In this document: piece after piece, positions 27,173-36,400 of the stretch | How the letters are laid out: every line of letters begins with the position of its first letter | Numbering within the stretch: the first letter of the stretch is position 1 | Origin: Tychonema sp. LEGE 06208 | GTDB lineage: Bacteria; Cyanobacteriota; Cyanobacteriia; Cyanobacteriales; Microcoleaceae | Direction of reading: 5' to 3' | Length of the DNA: 64,000 bases | Assembly: GCF_015207505.1 (NCBI RefSeq) | Contig: NZ_JADEWT010000012.1 | Coordinates: forward strand, 21,686-85,685 | Made by a program: the position numbers and the translations under genes | The notes under the pieces: model-generated | Seen by the model: only the letters and a program-made list of their open reading frames with translations | Database searches by the model: none | Told to the model about the DNA's origin: nothing

Positions 27173-28879
27173 TTGACTACTCCGATTCCTCAAAACTTTG
27201 TGCAAAATATCGCCAAACAGCTCGGTGTGACAGATGCCGAGTTAAAAACCGTGTTTATGGCTCTTGACGGTCAATCTACCGCTACTATCGCCAAAAAGCT
27301 CGGCATTAGCGACATCGCCGTTCGCAAAAGACTAGGCGAAGTTTACAAAAAGTTTCAGATTGGGGGGAACGGCCCAGGAAAATTGTCAGAATTGAGACAT
27401 CAGTTACTGTTTTCATACCACGCAGAGCAGGGAGCAAGCGATTTTAGTCCCGGAGGTAAAGGATCTTTTTTCAAAATGCCGCTCCTCTCCGTTGGCGTAG
27501 CCTCTGTTGGGGCGGGCTTTCCTTCGGATCGCTTCGCTAACGCTAACGGGCGCAGACAAGAAGATTGGGGCCAAGCACCGGATGTTGCGGTTTTTTACGG
27601 ACGCAGTGAAGAATTAACTGCGCTAAAACAGTCGATCGTATCGGATAATTGTCGCTTGGTAGCGCTGCTGGGTTTGGCCGGTAGCGGGAAAACAACTCTG
27701 TCGGTACAGTTGGCGAAACAGATACAGCATGAGTTTGATTTTGTGATTTGGCGATCGCTGCGATCGACACCAACACCATCCGAATTTCTAGACAGCTTAA
27801 TTCAACTTTTTTATAACCCAAAAAAGCCCGATGTGCCGTTAGCCGCTCCATCGAAAAAGATCGATCTCAACGACAAAATTTCGTGCTTAATCGAGCATTT
27901 GCGAAAACAGCGCTGTCTGCTAATTGTAGACGATTTTGAAGCAGTCCTCCGACCCGAAGAACTAGCGGGACACTACCGCGAAGGCTGCGAAGGCTATCGA
28001 GATTTAATTGTGCGCCTCGGTCAAGTCAATCACCATAGCTGTTTAGTGCTAGTTAGTGCCGAAGAACCTACAGAACTAGCTTTGCTGGCGGGAGAAAAAG
28101 TGCGGTCTTTCAAACCCGCTATTTCTGAAGAAATAGCCAGAGAGATTTTCCAAGAAAAAGGCTTGTCAGCTCGCGATCGAGAGTGGGAAATTTTGTTAGC
28201 TCGCTACGGAGGAAATTTGTTAGCATTAAAAATTGTGGCAACCACAATTAACGATTTTTTTGATGGTAATGTTGTCAAATTTTTAGAAGCGACGGCGTTA
28301 TTTATTGAAGAACACATCAGCAATTTACTCGCGCAGCAATTCGATCGAATGTCGAATTCAGAACAAGAGATTGTCTGCTGGCTGGCTATTGCACAAAGTC
28401 CGATTTCCCTGACGACTTTGCGAGAAAAAATGTTAGTCAATTCCTCGCTTTCCGATTTGCTAAAAAATCTCGATTCTCTCAGCCGTCGCTTGCTGATTGA
28501 AAAAATCAGTGAGGGCGGAGAAACTGTTTTTAGGCTTCAGCCTTTAATTGTGAAATACGTCAGCGAAAGATTGGTTGAGCAGATTCGGGTGGAGGTTTTG
28601 GAAACAGTTAAAACGCAAGGAACAGAAAGAATGCGGCTGTTGAAAACTCACAATTTTAGCCAGAGTATTGCTCAAGAAAAAGCCGGTGAAGAATCTCGCA
28701 GTCGCTCAATTTTAGCATTAGTTAAAAATCGGCTGCAAGTGTTGTTTCTCAAAACTACAGGCTTTGAAGAACCGCTAAATATCCTGACGAAAGTTGTCTC
28801 GGGTTTGGAGGATAAATCGACGCTTGAGGTGGGATATGCGAAGGAGAATCTAGCGCAGATTATTTGGGAATTTCAGTAG
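27173..28879 (+). CDS. NB-ARC (STAND) ATPase with N-terminal helix-turn-helix, lacking C-terminal sensor repeats
   Basis: The start is a TTG at 27173 with a purine-rich AGAGGCGAG upstream. Residues 1-80 form a helix-turn-helix region (GQSTATIAKKLGISDIAVRKRL) of the kind placed ahead of STAND ATPases in cyanobacteria. An NB-ARC domain follows with P-loop LLGLAGSGKTTL near 163-175 and Walker B LLIVDDFEAVL near 249. Then come a GLxL-like segment GGNLLALKIVA near 345 and a winged-helix region to about 460. The protein ends at GYAKENLAQIIWEFQ. In relatives I recall, the same segment leads straight into pentapeptide and WD40 repeats. Such proteins are signalling or defence switches. This one may be a sensor-less remnant or a regulator with a separate sensor. 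A hairpin repeat is inserted in frame at residues 106-124. Confidence 0.8.
   Translation: MTTPIPQNFVQNIAKQLGVTDAELKTVFMALDGQSTATIAKKLGISDIAVRKRLGEVYKKFQIGGNGPGKLSELRHQLLFSYHAEQGASDFSPGGKGSFFKMPLLSVGVASVGAGFPSDRFANANGRRQEDWGQAPDVAVFYGRSEELTALKQSIVSDNCRLVALLGLAGSGKTTLSVQLAKQIQHEFDFVIWRSLRSTPTPSEFLDSLIQLFYNPKKPDVPLAAPSKKIDLNDKISCLIEHLRKQRCLLIVDDFEAVLRPEELAGHYREGCEGYRDLIVRLGQVNHHSCLVLVSAEEPTELALLAGEKVRSFKPAISEEIAREIFQEKGLSARDREWEILLARYGGNLLALKIVATTINDFFDGNVVKFLEATALFIEEHISNLLAQQFDRMSNSEQEIVCWLAIAQSPISLTTLREKMLVNSSLSDLLKNLDSLSRRLLIEKISEGGETVFRLQPLIVKYVSERLVEQIRVEVLETVKTQGTERMRLLKTHNFSQSIAQEKAGEESRSRSILALVKNRLQVLFLKTTGFEEPLNILTKVVSGLEDKSTLEVGYAKENLAQIIWEFQ
27490..27542. repeat. Hairpin repeat inserted in frame within the NB-ARC gene
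   Basis: CGTTGGCGTAGC at 27490-27501 and GCTTCGCTAACG at 27531-27542 are inverted copies matching in 10 of 12 positions. The element is translated as a Ser/Val/Ala/Gly stretch (LLSVGVASVGAGF) in the linker between the helix-turn-helix and the ATPase. Sequences of this kind are common small dispersed repeats in filamentous cyanobacteria. Confidence 0.65.
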
Positions 28880-28962
28880 ACTTGAATTGCACCCAGGCCA
28901 TCTCAAGACTTGAAATTAATCTGCGTTGAGCGCCGTCAATCTGCAATTTTCCAAGCGATCGT

Positions 28963-29031
28963 ATCATGTTCCGTAGATTAATCACAAAAATGGTTCGCGC
29001 GTGCGTCAGTAAGTGTCCGCACGCGCGATCC
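28963..29031. repeat. TCCGGTCGATT hairpin-element family, degenerate member
   Basis: ATCATGTTCCGTAGATTAAT is a degenerate copy of the family left end. It is followed by the hairpin GGTTCGCGCGTGCG / CGCACGCGCGATCC (28992-29031). The same GGTTCGCGCGTGCG arm occurs in the member at 59494-59615. Confidence 0.6.
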
Positions 29032-29364
29032 GAACTGTGCGTTTAATCGAGTATTTGTGGGGTGCGGATACATCAAAAATTCCGTGCATTCCATCGACAA
29101 TCTGACGTAGCGGATCTATGAAATTGTCGATTTTTTGTTATAAATTTTCGAGCACGACGCACCCTAGGCTTCCTTCTTTCTTCTTTTCACCCTGAGCGAA
29201 GCCGTTATAGCCTTCTTCCTGATAACGTTGGACGGAAAGCTCGGGGGGGGACAGCACTAATAACTAATGACTAGCCTTCGACTTCGCTCAGGCTAAAATA
29301 ACCAATAACCAATAACCAATAACCAATAACCAATAACCAATAACCAATAACTAACAACTTTAAC

Positions 29365-29400
29365 AAAAAAAAACGATCGCCCTTTCAAAAAAAGCGATCG
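29365..29400 (-). terminator. Terminator behind ndhD built from two HIP1-type sites
   Basis: On the minus strand the stem CGATCGC / GCGATCG with a 13-base loop is followed by nine T residues, 34 bases after the ndhD stop. The stem arms are themselves HIP1-derived palindromes. Confidence 0.65.
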
Positions 29401-29433
29401 CCCAATTTTCAGCAAAAACAGAATTCGATAAAA

Positions 29434-31164
29434 TTATTTGACAATACCGAAAGCCGATGCAGATTCAGATCCAGTAATTTGGCCCAAAGCAGGCGCTGTT
29501 GGAGTCTGTACAATTTTGGGTGTCAAAAATCCCTTCGCATAAATCTGAGGATTTTCTTGAACGATTAGGGTGTAAGATTGGCGGACTTCAGCGTTTACCG
29601 CCACAGTCGTCGCATCGTAAACTTGCATCGCCATGTTGGGATAAAAACCAATTCCCACAATCGGTATCAAAAAGCAAAATGCGATCGCCACTTCCCGAGG
29701 TTTAGCATCAATAAACTGTGCATCACCAGGCAAAATACAACTATTACCGAAACAAACCGCTTCATCCAGATTCTCTCGCTGATTCCGCAAATCTAGATCC
29801 TCAAGGTCACAAGCCGCCAATGTTCCACAGTTGTAAAATAACTGTCGCAGCATCGAGAGCAAATAAATCGGTGTCAAAATCACTCCCACCGCCGCCAAAA
29901 ACACGATCGCCGCGCGGAAAGAAGTGCCGTAAACATCGCTCGTTGCAACGCCTACAAAAACTGACAATTCGCTAGCAAAACCGCTCATACCGGGGAGTGC
30001 CAAAGAAGCCATTGCGCCTGCGGTAAACAAGGCAAAAACTTTCGGCATCACTTTCCCAATCTCGCCCATCTCGTCCATCACCATTGTATGGGTGCGATCG
30101 TAGGTAACGCCAGCCAGGAAAAACAATACTGAGGCGATCAAACCGTGGGAAATCATTTGCAGCAGCGCCCCGTTGATTCCCAAATCCGTGAAGGAAGCAA
30201 TACCCAACAACACGAATCCCATGTGAGAAATCGACGAATTCGCAAGGCGGCGCTTCATGTTCGTTTGGCCGAAGGAATTCAGCGCGCCGTAGATAATGTT
30301 AACAACACCCAGCACCGCCATAATCGGTGCAAAGTAAATGTGTGCTTTCGGAAGAAGTTCCAAATTCAGGCGGATCAGTCCGTAGCCGCCCATTTTCAGC
30401 AACACGCCGGCCAGAATCATCGACACGGGAGAAGATGCTTCGCCGTGGGCATCAGGCAGCCATGTGTGAAAGGGGAAAATCGCCAGTTTTACGCCGAAGG
30501 CAATGAACAATCCGCCATAAAGCAGGATTTCTAAACCCAGCGGGTAGTCCTTCAAGCCGAGTTCTACCATGTCGAAGGTAACGTTTCCTCCGCCGTAAAA
30601 TCCCATTGCTAAGGCAGCTATCAGAATAAAAATGGAAGCGCCGGCGGTGTAAATCAAGAATTTGGTAGCTGCGTAGCGACGGTTTTGTCCGCCCCAAATC
30701 GAGATTAGCAGGTACACCGGAATTAGTTCTAGTTCCCAGACAATGAACAGCAGCATGATGTCTTGGGCGACGAATACTCCGATTTGTGCCGAGTACATCA
30801 CCAACATTAGGAAGTAGAACAATCGCGGCTTGCGATCGACCTCCCATGCAGCAAAAATAGATAGCGTCGTCACCAATCCCGCCAACAACACCAGCGGAAC
30901 CGACAGCCCGTCAACCGAAACAGACCAGTTGAGCCCTAAAGAAGGAATCCAGGAATATTTCTCGACGATTTGGAAAGTAGAGATGCTCGGATCGTAGTGA
31001 GTCCAAAACACCCAGCACATCAATACAAAGTCTGCAATACCAACGCTCAGAGCATACCAGCGGACTGTTTTGCCGTCTGTATCCGGTAAAAAAGGGATGG
31101 CGACGGCAGCTATGAGGGGTAGGATGACAATTGCGGTCAGCCAAGGAAATTGATCCGCTATCAT
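29434..31164 (-). CDS. ndhD: NAD(P)H-quinone oxidoreductase subunit 4 (NdhD)
   Basis: NdhD is a proton-pumping, MrpD-like membrane subunit of the NDH-1 complex in thylakoid membranes, which moves electrons from ferredoxin to plastoquinone in cyclic flow and respiration. The 576-residue product has about 14 helices. It shows the conserved [18 protein letters not shown] near 133 with the essential Glu, and [22 protein letters not shown] near 228 with the channel Lys and His region upstream. The start [17 protein letters not shown] is family-typical. It is not next to ndhF, so it may be the ndhD2-type copy rather than the ndhF1-linked ndhD1; the sequence alone does not settle this. A truncated second copy of its 5' end lies at 32907-33106. 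Confidence 0.95.
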   Translation of the reverse strand: MIADQFPWLTAIVILPLIAAVAIPFLPDTDGKTVRWYALSVGIADFVLMCWVFWTHYDPSISTFQIVEKYSWIPSLGLNWSVSVDGLSVPLVLLAGLVTTLSIFAAWEVDRKPRLFYFLMLVMYSAQIGVFVAQDIMLLFIVWELELIPVYLLISIWGGQNRRYAATKFLIYTAGASIFILIAALAMGFYGGGNVTFDMVELGLKDYPLGLEILLYGGLFIAFGVKLAIFPFHTWLPDAHGEASSPVSMILAGVLLKMGGYGLIRLNLELLPKAHIYFAPIMAVLGVVNIIYGALNSFGQTNMKRRLANSSISHMGFVLLGIASFTDLGINGALLQMISHGLIASVLFFLAGVTYDRTHTMVMDEMGEIGKVMPKVFALFTAGAMASLALPGMSGFASELSVFVGVATSDVYGTSFRAAIVFLAAVGVILTPIYLLSMLRQLFYNCGTLAACDLEDLDLRNQRENLDEAVCFGNSCILPGDAQFIDAKPREVAIAFCFLIPIVGIGFYPNMAMQVYDATTVAVNAEVRQSYTLIVQENPQIYAKGFLTPKIVQTPTAPALGQITGSESASAFGIVK

Positions 31165-31506
31165 GATAGTGAGAATAAATACTTAGTTGGAATTTACGAC
31201 AATTATAATACTAAATTTAAGTAAAACTTAACATTTGTAAATATTTTTTTTGATAAATACCGCAGCGGCTAGCAAAAGCATAGATTGCGGCAAATGTCAA
31301 GAGTTTGTTGCAGTTATTTTATTCAGCAGTTTTTAACCGGACTCAAACATTTTCTAGCAGCTAAAGTGGCTCTAAACCTCTCTGGACAAGGCTTGTGAAG
31401 TCGGAAACCCAAAAATGACAGTAATGCGACGGCCAGCATCTGTGTTGTGTATTTCTAGCATCGCCCAGCCCAAAAAATCCTTTTTACAAAACACAGATAC
31501 TCCTGC
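31165..31506. other. Upstream region of ndhD
   Basis: About 340 bases without a gene. The part next to ndhD (to about 31320) is duplicated upstream of the truncated ndhD copy (33107-33260). It contains the AT-rich ACTAAATTTAAGTAAAACTT sequence, so the ndhD promoter and leader were copied along with the gene. The rest shows no repeat. Confidence 0.6.
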
Positions 31507-32208
31507 TTACGGTTTCGGGCAAGTCTTATTGGTGAAATCACAGCTATAAATATACGGTTTTTGCCAGCTCAGAGGAATTTCTAACAAATCCCTGGTTCCC
31601 GTCATTCCCTGTCCCAGAAACAGCAGCACAGCGATCGAATTCAAGATGACATGGACAGTGCGCCACCGATTCGATCGATCTTTGTAAATATCTTCAACAA
31701 TCGCCAGCGAAAACACCATCAGCAGCGCAGCGGTGATGCCAATGTAGTAGTGAGACCAATACCATTCATTAGTCCGCCGATAAACGCCATCTTGAGTGCC
31801 AAGAATCACCAAACCAGCACCAGTCAAAGTCGCAAATATGCCGCGCCACAAAGCAGGCGTAGCTCGATAGAGCATCACCAAAGAAGCAATAGTCGCCACA
31901 AACATCAGCACAATGAAAACGACTTGAAACGAGTTTTTGCTCCAAATTTGTTCGGTCAAAATATGCTCAAAAATCGCGTAGCCTAAACCCAACAACGTCA
32001 CTCCTACCACCGAACCAGACAGAATTCGACCTGCTTTCAGGTGTTCTGAACCGACTACTGGGGGAATTTTGCTCTTTTCCCCGGATGCAACTTGCTTGCG
32101 GCGCTGCATCGTTTGCCAAGCCATATTCAGCACCACACCAAGCATCGGAAAAACGATCGCTACAGCTAAAATCGGATGCAGCAAAGCCAGAAAATCTTTA
32201 AGTTCCAT
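31507..32208 (-). CDS. DUF4079 membrane protein
   Basis: The 233-residue product has six or so hydrophobic helices. It also carries the DUF4079 tail NEWYWSHYYIG near 155, followed by RTVHVILNSIAVLLFLGQGMTG and TRDLLEIPLSWQKPYIY. Conserved His residues in helices (LLHP near residue 10, WSHYY, VHVILN) suggest a haem- or cofactor-binding helical bundle similar to cytochrome b561-type folds. That is inference from the pattern, and no function is established. The gene is on the same strand as ndhD, with ndhD downstream after a 340-base gap that contains the ndhD promoter region, so an operon is unlikely. Confidence 0.82.
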   Translation of the reverse strand: MELKDFLALLHPILAVAIVFPMLGVVLNMAWQTMQRRKQVASGEKSKIPPVVGSEHLKAGRILSGSVVGVTLLGLGYAIFEHILTEQIWSKNSFQVVFIVLMFVATIASLVMLYRATPALWRGIFATLTGAGLVILGTQDGVYRRTNEWYWSHYYIGITAALLMVFSLAIVEDIYKDRSNRWRTVHVILNSIAVLLFLGQGMTGTRDLLEIPLSWQKPYIYSCDFTNKTCPKP

Positions 32209-32399
32209 ACAATACCCTTTCGTTTTTCAATTCGATTGAACCTCACATCTTGCGCCCATCTCAAATCAGGCTTTTTCTTTGGTAAGAGCAGGTTTATTCA
32301 ACCTCTCTGTAACTTTCTGTGACTGTTGGCGAAGCGAGCCCCTACAGGACGCTCGTGTTGCAATATCTCAGTTTAACTAAACTTTTGATACCTTCACGC

Positions 32400-32669
32400 A
32401 ATCGATCGCGCGATCGAACAACACGCGAAGCTTCAACCAAATCCCCAATAGTAGCAAAAGAGACAACAACTCGCCAGGAGCGCCATTCCCGTCAAGTCAT
32501 TACGCGCGATCGGATTTTAGAAAAAGTCTGGGGTTACGATTTTATGGGCGAATCAAATATTATTGAAGTGTATATTCGGGCGTTACGGATTAAGTTAGAA
32601 GCAAGTAACTCAAAACGCTTGCTGCATACTGTTCGGGGAGTTGGCTACGTGTTGCGAGAGCAAAAGTAA
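32400..32669 (+). pseudogene. C-terminal remnant of an OmpR/PhoB-family response regulator
   Basis: The last 60 codons before the stop at 32669 read [20 protein letters not shown], then [17 protein letters not shown] and [14 protein letters not shown]. This is a nearly perfect DNA-binding winged helix of the OmpR/PhoB class. The part before it ([20 protein letters not shown]) only loosely follows the expected strand region, and the receiver domain with its phosphorylated Asp is absent. This fits a gene that lost its 5' two thirds and has frame damage in the middle. It is not likely to make a regulated protein. The nearest histidine kinase gene is 9 kb away, so no pairing is implied. Confidence 0.8.
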
Positions 32670-32821
32670 TATTACAACCTATTCTAGGTTTATGAAGTAC
32701 ACAATCCTAACCGGGTTTTTATCTAAATTATATCAAATCCTCTTTTCATCGGAATAGTAAATTCACTGTTGACTGTTGACTGTTAACAGTTAAAATCATG
32801 AGGAGTGCAACCGGAATTGGT

Positions 32822-32895
32822 ATTAAAGGTCTAGATGCAGTATTTTTGCAAAAAAACCCGGTTTCTCACCACTGGTGCGTAAGTCCTATCTATGC
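32822..32895. repeat. AAACCCGGTTTCT dispersed repeat, copy at the ndhD-copy breakpoint
   Basis: A 28-base stretch (32822-32849, ending in TAGATGCAGTATTTTTGC) is the exact reverse complement of 55929-55956. It is followed by AAAAAAACCCGGTTTCT, which also occurs next to the 55.9 kb copy. The element ends just before homology to ndhD resumes near 32907. Confidence 0.75.
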
Positions 32896-33106
32896 CTGTA
32901 CTCTCTGCGATTTGGAAAGTAGAGATGCTCGGATCGTAATGTGTCCAAAACACCCAGCACATTAATACAAAATCTGCAATGCCTACACCCAGGGCGTACC
33001 ACCGGATTGTTTTGCCGTTTGTATCGGGCAAAAAAGGGATGGCGACGGAAGCAACGAGGGGTAACAGGACAATTGCGGTTAGCCAAGGAAATTGATCCGC
33101 TATCAT
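32831..33106 (-). pseudogene. Truncated second copy of ndhD (first 68 codons)
   Basis: The frame from ATG 33106 encodes residues 1-68 of NdhD, with about seven substitutions against the full copy (for example VILPLIAAV versus VLLPLVASV). It then switches to unrelated residues ([12 protein letters not shown]) read from a dispersed repeat, and stops. Homology to ndhD ends near 32907. The upstream bases 33107-33260 are also homologous to the ndhD leader. The conservative pattern of changes suggests the copy was once under selection as a full paralog. A 91-residue product would have two helices at most and no pump function. Confidence 0.85.
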
Positions 33107-33486
33107 GGTGAGAATAAATACTTAGTTAGAAGTTACCCAGATTATAATACTAAATTTAATCAAAAATTAAGATTTGTAAATAAATCTTTTTTTTTAGAGA
33201 TATGCGGAGCAAATCTGCTAAACACAACTTGCTGCAAAAGTCAAAAAGTTTTGCAGTTATGAGTCAGGAGTCATTAGTCGCACTTTAGCGGTTGACAATT
33301 ACCGATGACCGATTACTCTGTTGTCATGCAGTGGAAAACTGTGGTAAACATTCAGATCGATCGCGATTAAGTCAAAAGCCGATCGCCAAAAGCTGCAATT
33401 AAAGTGCGATCGACTAATTGCGATCGCCATTTTCATTAATTCTCAGAAAGTTTCCTAATCAGCCATTAAGCCAAACACTTTTGAGT
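33107..33486. other. Duplicated ndhD leader and spacer
   Basis: Bases 33107-33260 match the ndhD upstream region at about 31165-31320, including GAGAATAAATACTTAGTT and ATTATAATACTAAATTTAA. The remainder to 33486 contains several HIP1-like CGATCG sites and no gene. It is the 3' flank of the LRR gene. Confidence 0.65.
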
Positions 33487-36400
33487 TTAAATCGGTTTGT
33501 CTTCTCCTGCTTGCTTGTGACGGAAATATTCGCGGATGGCGTTAATACCTTTTTCTGCAATTTCAATTGGGGGATCTTCGAGGGGGTTTTCTCTTAAATC
33601 AAGTCTGGATAAATTGGTGAGACGGGTGATAGATTCTGGTACGCTTGTCAGTCCGTTGTGACTTAAATCAAGTTGGGATAAATTGGTGAGACGGGAAATA
33701 GTTTCTGGTACGCTTGTCAGTCCGTTGTTCCATAAAGCAAGTGTGGATAAATTGGTGAGACGGGTGATAGATTCTGGTACGCTTGTCAGTTCGTTGTCAC
33801 TTAAATCAAGTGTGGATAAATTGGTGAGACGGGTGATAGATTCTGGTACGCTTGTCAGTCCGTTTCCACCTAGATTAAGATAGGATAAATTGGAGAGACG
33901 GGTGATAGATTCTGGTACGCTCGTCAGTTGGTTGTAACTTAAATCAAGTGTGGATAAATTGGTGAGATGGGAGATAGATTCTGGTACGCTTGTCAGTCCG
34001 TTTTCACCTAAATTAAGATAGGATAAATTGGTGAGACGGGTGATAGATTCTGGTACGCTCGTCAGTTTGTTCGCACCTAAATTAAGATAGGATAAATTGG
34101 TAAGACGGGTGATAGATTCTGGTACGCTTGTCAGTTGGTTTCTACTTAAATTAAGTTTGGATAAATTGGTGAGACGGGTGATAGATTCTGGTACGCTCGT
34201 CAGTTTGTTGCCATATAAAGAAAGTGCGGATAAATTGGTGAGATGGGAGATAGATTCTGGTACGCTCGTCAGTTGGTTCCAACTTAAATCAAGTGTGGAT
34301 AAATTGGTGAGACGGGAGATAGATTCGGGTACGCTCGTCAGTTTGTTGCCATATAAATTAAGATAGGATAAATTGGTGAGACGGGCGATAGATTCTGGTA
34401 CGCTCGTCAGTTTGTTGTTCGTTAAATCAAGTCTGGATAAATTGGAGAGACGGGAGATAGATTCTGGTACGCTTGTCAGTTTGTTGCAACTTAAATTCAA
34501 CTTTTCCAACCATTCCAACTCAAACACCTCGGTCGGAATTTCGGTTAATGAATTACTGCTCAAATCTAATTCAGTGAGGCGTTGTTCCTTGACTCCTTGA
34601 ATTAATCGGAAATATTTACGAATCGCGTTAATACCTTGTTTTGCAATTTCAATTGGGGGATATTCGAGGGGGTTGCTACCTAAATCAAGTGTGGATAAAT
34701 TGGTCAGACAGGTGATAGATTTTGGTACGCTCGTCAGTTGGTTGTTACTTAAATCAAGTTTGGATAAATTGGTGAGACGGGTGATAGATTCTGGTACGCT
34801 TGTCAGTTGGTTACTACCTAAATAAAGTTCGGATAAATTGGTGAGATGGGAGATAGATTCTGGTACGCTCGTCAGTTGGTTCTTACTTAAATCAAGTGTG
34901 GATAAATTGGTGAGATGGGTGATAGATTCTGGTACGCTCGTCAGTTGGTTGTCATATAAATAAAGTGTGGATAAATTGGTGAGATTGGAGATAGATTCTG
35001 GTACGCTTGCCAGTTTGTTGTTCGTTAAATCAAGTGTGGATAAATTGGTGAGATTGGAGATAGATTCTGGTACGCTCGTCAGTTGGTTGTTAGTTAAATA
35101 AAGTGTGGATAAATTGGTGAGACTGGAGATAGATTCTGGTACGCTCGTCAGTTGGTTGTTACTTAAATAAAGTTCGGATAAATTGGTGAGATTGGAGATA
35201 GATTCTGGTACGCTCGTCAGTTGGTTGTTACTTAAATCAAGTTTGGATAAATTGGTGAGATTGGAGATAGATTCTGGTACGCTTGCCAGTTGGCTGCCAC
35301 GTAAAAAAAGTATGGATAAATTGGAGAGACGGGAGATAGATTCTGGTACGCTCGTCAGTTGGTTGCCACTTAAAAAAAGTATGGATAAATTGGTGAGACT
35401 GGAGATAGATTCTGGTACGCTCGTCAGTTGGTTGTTACTTAAATAAAGTGTGGATAAATTGGTGAGACGGGAGATAGATTCTGGTACGCTCGTCAGTTGG
35501 TTGTTCGTTAAATCAAGTGCGGATAAATTGGTGAGACGGGTGATAGATTCTGGTACGCTCGTCAGTTGGTTTTCAACTAAATAAAGTTCAGATAAATTGG
35601 TGAGACGGGTGATAGATTCTGGTACGCTCGTCAGTTGGTTGTTACTTAAATTCAACTTTTCCAACCATTCCAACTCAAACACCTCGGTCGGAATTTCGGT
35701 TAATGAATTACCGCTCAAATCCAATTCAGTGAGGCGTTGTTCCTTGACTCCTTGAATTAATCGGAAATATTTACGAATCGCCTTAATACCTTGTTTTGCA
35801 ATTTCAATTGGGGGATCTTCGAGGGGGTTGCTACCTAAATCAAGTTCGGATAAATTGGTGAGACGGGTGATAAATTCTGGTACGCTCGTCAGTTGGTTGC
35901 TACTTAAAAAAAGTTTGGATAAATTGGTGAGACGGGTGATAGATTCTGGTACGCTCGTCAGTTGGTTGCCACTTAAATTAAGTGTGGATAAATTGGAGAG
36001 ACGGGTGATAGATTCTGGTACGCTTGCCAGTTGGTTGTTACTTAAATTAAGTGTGGATAAATTGGAGAGACGGGTGATAGATTCTGGTACGCTTGCCAGT
36101 TGGTTGTTATTTAAATAAAGTTCGGATAAATTGGTGAGACGGGTGATAGATTCTGGTACGCTCGTCAGTTGGTTACTACCTAAAAAAAGTGTGGATAAAT
36201 TGGTGAGATGGGTGATAGATTCTGGTACGCTTGTCAGTTGGTTTTCACTTAAATCAAGTGTGGATAAATTGGTGAGAAGGGTGATATTTTCTGGTACGCT
36301 TGTCAGTTGGTTACTACCTAAATAAAGATCGGATAAATTGGTGAGATGGGAGATAGATTCTGGTACGCTCGTCAGTTGGTTGCTACTTAAATTAAGTTCG

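Larger units (their letters stand above)
28880..29433. other. Gene-free spacer between convergent genes
   Basis: No gene is seen. The spacer holds a TCCGGTCGATT-family hairpin member (28963-29031), a short AACCAATAACCAAT array (29296-29352) and the ndhD terminator (29365-29400). The two flanking genes are convergent. Confidence 0.6.
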
